Below, piece after piece: positions 56,206 to 64,000 of a stretch of DNA of 64,000 nucleotides; position 1 is the stretch's first letter; the number at the start of each line of letters is the position of its first letter. A program made the position numbers and the translations under genes. The DNA is taken from positions 744,001 to 808,000 of the forward strand of contig WPIO01000026.1 in the NCBI GenBank assembly GCA_009760855.2, read 5' to 3'. The notes beneath the pieces were generated by a model, which ran no database searches, was not told the DNA's origin, and was given only the letters and a program-made list of their open reading frames with translations. The stretch comes from Cristatella mucedo (taxonomy: Eukaryota > Bryozoa > Phylactolaemata > Cristatellidae).

Positions 56206-57890
56206 GCCGATTGGTATATGGCTAATATAAAGAAAGCTAGGAATACTAAATATAGGCTTTAAGGCCACCTAAAAGTCGGCATTTACTGTCCATGGCTTTG
56301 CATTTGAGGATTGTAGTAATCCATTTTAGCTTACGCAGAGCCCATATCCCTACTAGTTATGGCGAGAAAGTCTGTCCGTTCTTCATTCAAGCGGCACTTC
56401 CATCAGGAGGCAAGATGGTGACAAGTATTTTTGGGAGGGTCTTGTAATAGACGTGTAATTCTACTATGACTCAGCGAAGGGAGTCCTCACACAGTGAGCT
56501 CCATAGAAAAATTAACAAATCACAGGTAATTATGGGCTAGCATCACTCCATTGACTGTCTGCTCTTAATCTGGATATGCTGTTTCAAGCGACTATTCATT
56601 GTATTAGCTCATTGTGTCCACGGTCAAATCTGTCTACTTTCAGGTGAGCAACAATGCCAAACGTATGGCCTGCTTAGGCAATGTGAGCCATGCTGTCAGA
56701 ATTAGGGCCTTACCAATGCTGGCCAAAATTAGGCTTAGACAGTGGTAAAAAAAGCCAAAGGGCTGTTAACTGATTGTGAGACTAGGTCTAGGTTAATGCA
56801 GTTCTCTTTATTCAAGACTCCCAGCCTGGGGCCCTAGTTGTCTCCATGTGCACCTCTTGTTTAACAGATGCCGAACTTGCTAACGAAGCTGCGCGGTCGT
56901 CTACTGTCACGCATTTGTGAGTGGCGCTGCTTTGCCGGCGATCGTTGCCCGAGGTATTCGGCTTTGCCTTCCTTTAGTTCCCGCCATCACCATCCTAGCA
57001 GCTCGAAGTGCATTCTCTCGAAGCCGAGCCGGGTATGTTTTGATTCTAGCTAGGTCGATCGATTCTCCTAATCGGCGCAATCTCGTTCTTTTTCCCAGGT
57101 CAGCTTTTACACCGAACATCATCGATTGTGTGATGCCCGGCGAACAGTGTAAGTATCATCGCTCACGCACCACCTGCCAGCCCATCATTGGTGCTCTGTG
57201 ACAGCGAGCCGCTTCCTCGCCTGTTGTTCGTCAGACTGTTATATGAAGGGCTTGGCGCCTGCTTCTTGGTTTGTCGGAAGGCTCTTGTAGGCAGCATTGG
57301 CTGCCTAGTTGAGCACCCTTCGTGTGACCATGCCGCATCCTGTTGCATGATGTTTTGGCGCAGCTTTTATGTAACATGCGTGGGTGCACGGCTGAACGTC
57401 TGCCAGATTGCACGGTAGTGACAGAGACAGAAAAGCACACGTTCTATCGTCCTGGCAGTTTTATCGACGACTTCTTCCATCGGAGGCTTGTCTGTCAATC
57501 TGTCGGTACAGCCATTTAGACTGATGAGTGAATGGTCGGCGTTAGGGCCGAACCAGCCACATACCGGACGCATTTGGGCAGCAGAAATGTAAGCCTAGCT
57601 TTAGAGTCGGTTCAAGAAGGGTGCTGTCGTTTACGGTTTAAATCACTCTTGCGCGCGTGTGTGTGTCTGTGTGTGTATCTGTGTATGTGTGTGGGTATGT
57701 ATGTTTGTGTGTGTGTGTGGGGGGTCCACGGTCGTCGCTTGCTGGGCGCGAAAGTTTGAAGCACTTGTCCAGTCGAAAAGTTTATGTCCAACTACTCTGG
57801 GTGCACATGTGATGCAGCAGTATAAAGCTCGTATTTGCTCTCCAGAGTTTTGAGATGCATATGCAACGTTCTGTGGTAAAAATGTTATAA
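56206..57890. other. Unassigned host DNA with a GT microsatellite
   Basis: Contains a GT-rich tract at 57655-57725. Open frames (for example 56917-57201) have no recognised features. Confidence 0.5.
57655..57725. repeat. GT-rich microsatellite
   Basis: Interrupted (gt)n with 'gtatgtatgt' units and a terminal G run. Confidence 0.9.
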
Positions 57891-57892
57891 TA

Positions 57893-57967
57893 TTAATAAT
57901 AATACACTTGATGAAGCACCCTCAGAGAACCCAATCTCTTTCTAGGCGCTTTACAATTGCTGCAAAT
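57893..57967 (-). mobile_element. Very short LINE 3' end
   Basis: Only about 75 bp: 'aataataatacacttgatga' followed by 'agcaccctcagagaacccaa' and 'tctttctaggcgctttaca'. An extreme 5' truncation. Confidence 0.8.
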
Positions 57968-60170
57968 TGCACGCATGCCTCAGGGAGGGGCCTGATAGTT
58001 TGTGCATTTGTATTGCTGCTTCGGAGGTTTGTTTGCAGAAGCGGGTACCTGGCAGGTGCTGGCTGTCGAGCGTCGTGTCACTTCTTCATCGTTTTGTCAC
58101 GCGTGTCAGTGAGCAGGCAGCTCAGCTCAGCCTCCCTTGTCTAGGATTATGGAGGTTTTATATCTACGCAGGGCAGCACCATTTACATACCACCTGATTC
58201 GTCTTGGCTAGTGTAACACGATCTGAGGACTTTTTGTGCAATCGATCGTGCAATCGATCGTCTGTCTAGAGGCTCTCTAGTTGTGTCGATTGACCACAAT
58301 AGAGAGAGGTCTAGGCTTCACCTCAAAGAATGAAGCAGCGTATTCGTGATGAGCTAGTACTCGAAGCTCATCAGTACTGCGACCTCGGTAGCTGGTTGTT
58401 CTACCTCAAGCTGTCGGTGTCTACCGAATGCACCCACCAAAAGTCGCTTAGGCTTTGAGTGCAGGACAGAAAGCCATCCAGTGTAGGGGTAACTTAATTT
58501 TCATGGCTAAAAATTGAGAGCAGCTGATTCAACAGCCTGATCCTCAATCGAATGTAAGTGTATTAGGGCAGCGGTGGCATTTGCCACGACCACTGCCTAC
58601 TCTCTTACATTTCGGGTAAATATCGAATGTTACCCTTACTAAAAGTGTGCCCACTGGTTGGAATAAGAAAGAGCAACGTGTGCCTGCAATTGTCACTTAT
58701 CGTAATAAATTAATTGAGCTAATACGACCATGCACCTCTCATATTTGCAACGGCCTGTCTGTGTCGCATAGTCTGATCTTGCACAGGCTGATCTTGCAGG
58801 AGCTGATTAAATGCTTACACACTTCAGCCGTTTTTTATACTCCAGGCTTTTTACAAATAGACAAAAGTGCAAGCAGACGTTATACGGTTGCCTTGATCAT
58901 AGCTTGACTTCATTCCCCTAGTGTTCGAACGGTTTTAAGGTCTCGGGACTGACTAGGCCAGTCCAAAACGTAACGTTAGGGTAATCTAAATCAGGTGAAC
59001 TGTTTAAAACAAGACTGACCTTGGGGGTGGTGTGTTTTGGATCGGTACCGTGATTGAAAAGATAAACACGTCTACAAGGCGACATTGCACTTGGGAGTCC
59101 TACGTTCTGAAAAGGTAAGTAGGTATTCTGGGTCACGATGCTTTGTTATTAGATATTGGTCTTCTTTTTTTGAAGACCATATCTGCTGAACCAGCTCCAT
59201 CTCGTGACACCTTGCTTTTCCTCGAATTTGACCACTGGCTGCAGACATTTGTGTGAGTAGGCTACGTTGTCTTTCCGACGCGTGTACAACCTTCTTTGCA
59301 ATTTGAAAAACCGTAACTTTTCTTATGTCGTACCATATGACTACCCCAATCTTAACCTTAAACTTCAAGTGGATCCGAGCCTTGGCCTAGTGGAAAAGGC
59401 TTACCATATTCTTCACTGACAGAAGTGGGTTTGTTTTCTCTTCGAAAATTGAGAATGAAGACCAGCCTAATCTAATCGCCTCATGACAGAGTTATCGCTA
59501 ACTTCCCAGACTATGCCTACTTGGAGCACAACCTTTCACCAAAGCAAGCCTGTCCTTAAAAGCCGGTCCTTAAAAGCTTTCAACTTTAAGATGGTGTTTT
59601 CTTTCACCTAGGGGCTGCACTCTGGAGCATTTCAGGTTCACATTCTTGGCGATTTTTCTGACGTTAATAATATTGCACGTTATACTGAATACACTAATTG
59701 GTAATGATAGTGCTTTAGCAATTTGACCGTGCGAGTGTCAAGCCTTGTACAATGCCATAATTTTACCCCCCCATTAAGCTTGACAATATAGTGACCGTTG
59801 GCGTAACTGGCAAGCGTTATCAGGCAAAATTATTTTTAGCTCAACTGGTTGGTTTTACAACCCCAGCCGGTGCTCTCCCCACGAATGTGTGCTCTAATGA
59901 ATGGGGCGTTGCTTAGTGCTTTATCCTGACCTAAGCAACCATTTTTAAATTAACTTGAAAGGTTTTAGGCTAATTTTGGGCGTGTTGTCCGTATCTTGCC
60001 AATTTATTGAGGCAATCCTAATTGGGGATCCAATAATTAGCAGGCATGACTTACGTTCCAGCTCTAGTACAATCGGGGGGGGGGGGGCTCGAAAAAGGCT
60101 GCTAAATGAGCAAATGTAGACCATATAAATATTTATGCATTTGGTGGTGTGTGTGTAATGATGATGATCA
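57968..60170. other. Unassigned host DNA
   Basis: No convincing gene. Longest frame is 98 codons (minus, 59072-59368) without recognisable features. A G run lies at 60076-60087. Confidence 0.5.
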
Positions 60171-60174
60171 CTAT

Positions 60175-60665
60175 GATTATAATAATAATTGGTCGTTTGT
60201 ATAGCACTATGAGAGTACTAAATCTCTATCTGGGCACTTAACAACTTGCTGCCAGAGAATCAACAACTAGGCGTTAGTGACAAGCATCGTATCAAGCATG
60301 CAAAAGGCAAAAAGTATCATGCTTAAGCCAGCATGCTTAAGCAAGCATGGAGATACACATAGCCACCCTGTTAGTAGGACGTCTGGCTAGTAACATGCAC
60401 TGGATCGTGAACAGGGAAGCACACAAAGCTGACAGGAATAGAAAAAACAAGTCCCGTAGGGCAGAAGGAAAGCTGACCGGAACAGATGCATCTTTATGTG
60501 CAACTTGAAATATGCAAGGTCATTATTGAGAGTGAATGCTGCAGAAGCAATTTCTAGACTTTTGGAGCATAGGATCTGAAAGCTTGATTAGTTTTGCATG
60601 TTCAATGAGGTCGGTCTGAAGTTGCACTTACATGGCGATTAGGGGCTACTAGAATGAGCTAAAGC
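60175..60665 (-). mobile_element. LINE fragment, second subfamily
   Basis: A reverse 3' end 'tagcactatgagagtactaaatctctatctgggcactta' with AAT tail (60180-60189), followed by a UTR that differs from the main family. Confidence 0.6.
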
Positions 60666-60671
60666 ACACTG

Positions 60672-61475
60672 TAATAATAAGGATAATAACAATGATGCAT
60701 TTGATATAGCACCTTCAGACAATTCAATCTCGAGGCACGATCGAATGGTTAGTGGTAGCTTGCTCAATAAACAATAATAGCATGGTTAGGGGTGACATGC
60801 ACAGTGTCAGCATGCATAGGCACATGAAAAACGAATCACATGGACCCACTAAATGCTGTGATTACTAAATGTTTTTAGTTCTTTTTAAATGTGGTCAAGT
60901 CAGGAGATGTCGCAACGCAAGTCGGGAGTGAGCTCCAGGCTTTGGGAGCATACGAACTAAATGGTCTCCAAAGGATTTGAGGTTTGTGTGAAGTATAGGT
61001 AAACGATTAGATTCCGAAAACCAGGTGGTACGATGCCTAGCCTGATGGAAGAGTAGATCTGATAGGTAGGCTGGAGCCAGAGAAAGAGAAGACCTAAAAG
61101 TGAGTGACAGAACCTTAAAGTCGATGCTTTACTTGACTGGGAGCCAATGCAGGTCGGTATAGTGTGGTGTGATATGGCAAATGCAATGCTTAGACATACA
61201 AACCTAGCTGCCGACTTTTGCGCCAGCTGTTACCGCCTGAGTGCTCAGGCCGGTAGATCAGCAAGCAGTGAGCTACAGAAATCAAGACGGGATGTCACAA
61301 ATGCATGGACCAACTTAGATGTGGTACCCCTGTCTAAAAAAGGCCGAATTTTGGCAATGTTATGTAGCTGAAAGTAGGCAGACTTGACTGTGGAACTGAT
61401 GTGATCGTCTAATGAAAGGTCACTTTGGAACATGAGACCTAAATTTCGTTCAGATTTAACAAGTGTGATGCTGGT
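60672..61475 (-). mobile_element. CR1/L2-like LINE copy
   Basis: A 5'-truncated reverse copy. Minus-strand coding 'FQSDLSLDDHISSTVKSAY' and 'HAFVTSRLDFCSSLLADLP' (61245-61433), UTR with 'catggttaggggtgacatgc', and 3' end with an AAT-like tail near 60674-60690. Confidence 0.85.
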
Positions 61476-62830
61476 GCTGCTAGGGCGGTGGCTCGTAACG
61501 TAAAAGTGCTATTTGATTCCAGCTGAAAAGTAGTTGTGGTGCCCTGAGCAGTTATAATAGCACAACTGATTCCATGACCTGCATTCTGTGACCACTCTGT
61601 TAGGTGGTGCTTTTGTAAGCTTGCTAATCCTAGCAAGTTGTTAAACTGTTTGAGTTATCTCCACACTGCCAGAGCGAGTTCATCCGCCTCCTAGCGAAGT
61701 CGTCCGTGGAGGCTCTGAGGCCTATTGGAAAAACATTACCTGTTCTATGCTTGTCAATTGGTTCTTCAGAGGTGAGAGTTTTTCCAATTTCTCTCATGGC
61801 CATTCCACTTTTGCAAGAGGTGATGGTGCAAGAGGAGATGCAAGGGGTGATCGTGCAATGGTTCTCGAAGCACGGAGCACGACATTTTGCTGCTGTAGCA
61901 GTTCTTATAATATGTATTGACCTAGGTTAGGATTCGGTAGCCAGTTGCCAGATGTTCTAATGCCCCCTTTTAAATCGCCCTCTCGTGTGCGCGTGCATTG
62001 GCGTGAGTTCATACGTGTGACTGAGTGTGTGCGAGCATAGGTCTGCGGGTGCGCTTGCTTGCTCGCGCACACCACGAAAGAAGCAGTACGAAGATTTGCG
62101 ACGGCGAGCGAAGGGATGGGAGTCCACTCAAGAATCCACTGAATGAAGTCTTCGAGCTGCTACACGTGCGAGTGCTGCTGCTGGCCGCTGGGCTCGTAGC
62201 ATCCATCCTCGTGATAATCGGAATAATCGGACGATAACTATAACGATAACCATAACCTCGTAATAATCGGAATCACGATAATCACGATAGCCTCGTGATA
62301 ATCGGAAGCAGGATCCCTCGGCTGCTGTTGCTGCTTTTTTCAAGGTGTCGCAGCTCGTAGAGCATCCATACAAGCAGTCAGAAAGAAGCTCGTCGCAAGT
62401 GCCTCGAGGCTTTCGTGAAAGCATTCTGGGGCTGGGTGGTTCGTTGGGGTGGGTGAGTTGGCAGTGTTGTGCCACTGCTGCTGCTGCTCAGATGCATACG
62501 CTCGCCGAGTGGTACTGCCGCAGTCGATGGCTGACAAGGCTTTCATTCTGCCTCGCAGACGAGCAGGTCTGCATCAAGATACTCGAGGAGCCGCAGTCTC
62601 GAGGCTACCGCTTCCGCTACGAGTGCGAGGGTCACTCGCATGGCGGCTTGCAGGGAGCTGGCAGCGAGAAGAGCAGCAAAACGTATCCGACGATATCGGT
62701 AGGTGCCGCCTTTGCAATGTGGTAGTTCCCCCGTCCCACTCTGTGCTCCGACTCGGCGATGTTCCAGAATTGCTTGCGCTTCGCATCCGTTCGAGCTGAC
62801 CATGGCCTGTGTGGCATGACGGCTGCACTC
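61476..62830. other. Unassigned host DNA with a minisatellite
   Basis: A degenerate 'cgataatcggaata' minisatellite lies at 62210-62312. The overlapping frames at 62345-62828 on both strands are typical of GC-rich non-coding DNA. Confidence 0.5.
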
Positions 62831-62834
62831 AGTG

Positions 62835-62837
<3 letters not shown>

Positions 62838-62882
<45 letters not shown>
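62838..62882. repeat. (TC)n microsatellite
   Basis: About 22 uninterrupted TC units. Confidence 0.97.
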
Positions 62883-62888
<6 letters not shown>

Positions 62889-62994
62889 TCCGGAAGCCGA
62901 GTTGCTTGCTCAGTTGTGTGGGCGACGTTGGTCTACTGTGCAGTCAAGTTACTCAAACAGTAGTTACAAGAAAAGGTGCATCTTTTGATTGTGT

Positions 62995-63185
62995 TTTGTG
63001 TTTAAATGCTGTCAGCTCAAGGAATGTCGTGAGTCAGTCTGAAGCAAGTTTTTGGCTTGAGGAATGTACAGACTAAATGTACAGTCTCCAAAGGGTTTGC
63101 AGCTTGTTAGAGACACAGCTAAACTACTTGAGTCAGTAGAACGAGTTGTATAATGCATAGCCTGATTACTAAGTGGTAGCTTATT
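62995..63185 (-). mobile_element. LINE fragment, diverged
   Basis: 'aatgctgtcagctcaaggaatgtcgtgag...acagtctccaaagggtttg' matches the LINE C-terminal/3' region in reverse. Confidence 0.65.
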
Positions 63186-63265
63186 ATGTTCCAACGTAAT
63201 GCAACAATACAGGCCGGTGTATTGCAGCATGTATTTATACAATCTTTCAACATAGCCGTTCGTGT

Positions 63266-63304
63266 GTGTATGTATGTGTGTGTATATATACATATATATA
63301 TGTA

Positions 63305-63340
<36 letters not shown>
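63266..63340. repeat. TG/TA-rich microsatellite
   Basis: (tgta)n passing into (ta)n. Confidence 0.95.
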
Positions 63341-63342
<2 letters not shown>

Positions 63343-63647
63343 GGCATTCACATGCAGTACACATACATGAATTTATACACACACATGCATGCATGCGTAG
63401 ACGCACATACACTCTGTCTTTGCCTCTGCTTGTCTGCCTCACCCTTTCAGTCTCTTTATTTCGATAAACAATAAATTTGCAGTTTTATGGTCACGCCGCT
63501 CTAGCACGACCGTTGTCATGCAATGCAAGTGACATCCTTGCATCTGTAGTCATTGGCCCATACGTGGGCAATTTGTTTTCTCATTTTGCCATGGGCAAGT
63601 GGTTCCGTTTTTGTTTTATTACCAAGTTATTGTCGAGTCACCTCTGG

Positions 63648-63795
63648 GTTCTAGCCCAGGGGTAAGGTGCTCTCTCTACTACCCAGATCGTGGGTTCGAG
63701 TCCCCAAGTGGTCGATACTTTATTGCCCTCTGCAGTCGGTGTTGATAGCCCCTATGTAAATGAGGCTGCTTAAATCTGTTTACATTTTTTTCAGA
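63648..63795 (+). repeat. SINE family B copy
   Basis: 'gggttctagcccaggggtaa', 'gtgggttcgagtccccaag', 'ggtgttgatagcccctatg', 'gaggctgcttaaatctg' and a T-rich tail. Confidence 0.82.
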
Positions 63796-64000
63796 AGCGC
63801 CTGCACTGAATGTCACTTTGGTAATTTGCTCTACAGAGCAAAGTTCTTACGCTGACCCGCCGTGGGTGTGCGGTTATGGTTAATTGTACTAATAACTTCT
63901 AACTGTCTATAGTGGTCGTGTTCATATAAGATGATAGTTAAATTATTTTCAAGAGATTTTGGAGGGATTTTTATTTAGGCTAGGAGCTGAAAATTGCTAT
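63796..64000. other. Unassigned host DNA
   Basis: No coding or repeat signal recognised. Confidence 0.5.

Noticed and set aside
62345-62828. Five overlapping ORFs over 60 codons in a GC-rich stretch.
   Set aside because: Open in many frames on both strands at once, without domain features; typical of GC-rich non-coding DNA.
63012-63474. Several overlapping ORFs on both strands.
   Set aside because: They arise from TG/TA microsatellite sequence and a LINE remnant.

Overview
The window reads as animal (metazoan) nuclear DNA, probably from an aquatic invertebrate; the species cannot be fixed from sequence alone. There is no bacterial-style gene organisation. Instead there is one large decayed virus-like DNA transposon (about 791-22407) followed by roughly 41 kb of host DNA made mostly of degraded non-LTR retrotransposons, tRNA-derived SINEs, satellites and microsatellites. 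I found no convincing host protein-coding gene and no functional rRNA or tRNA gene.

Region 1 (1-790): a 5'-cut SINE copy, then unannotated host DNA.

Region 2 (791-22407): an AT-rich, about 21.6 kb Maverick/Polinton-type element (adintovirus-like gene content) bounded by 123-bp terminal inverted repeats. It carries protein-primed family B DNA polymerase, retroviral-type integrase, A32/FtsK-like packaging ATPase, adenain-like cysteine protease with a zinc ribbon, double-jelly-roll major capsid protein, candidate minor virion proteins, a PLA2-like virion protein, a YqaJ-type exonuclease, three genes with the phage/adenovirus-fibre-like repeat, an HNH-AP2 endonuclease and several small unrecognised genes. 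Genes lie on both strands, are packed tightly (4-8 bp overlaps, a 3-bp head-to-head gap), and many start just after a shared motif close to TATAGAAATG. Nearly all the large genes carry frameshifts or nonsense codons and some catalytic residues are lost, so this is a fossil copy. A few small ORFs remain open.

Region 3 (22408-33500): host DNA with several copies of one CR1/L2-like LINE family. Most copies are 5'-truncated and on the minus strand, ending in (ATT)n tails. Two nested insertions have readable target-site duplications.

Region 4 (33500-41700): a LINE endonuclease-domain fragment, then a GC-rich complex repeat (34380-37790) with internally duplicated blocks and a separate 500-bp repeat present twice (37.8 and 40.4 kb).

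Region 5 (41700-48350): more LINE copies, including a head-to-head pair, and a diverged satellite with a unit of about 173 bp (44800-47450).

Region 6 (48350-64000): two tRNA-derived SINE families, LINE remnants, simple repeats and telomere-like sequence. SINE family A has a 3' half that closely resembles the LINE 3' end, suggesting the LINE mobilised it.
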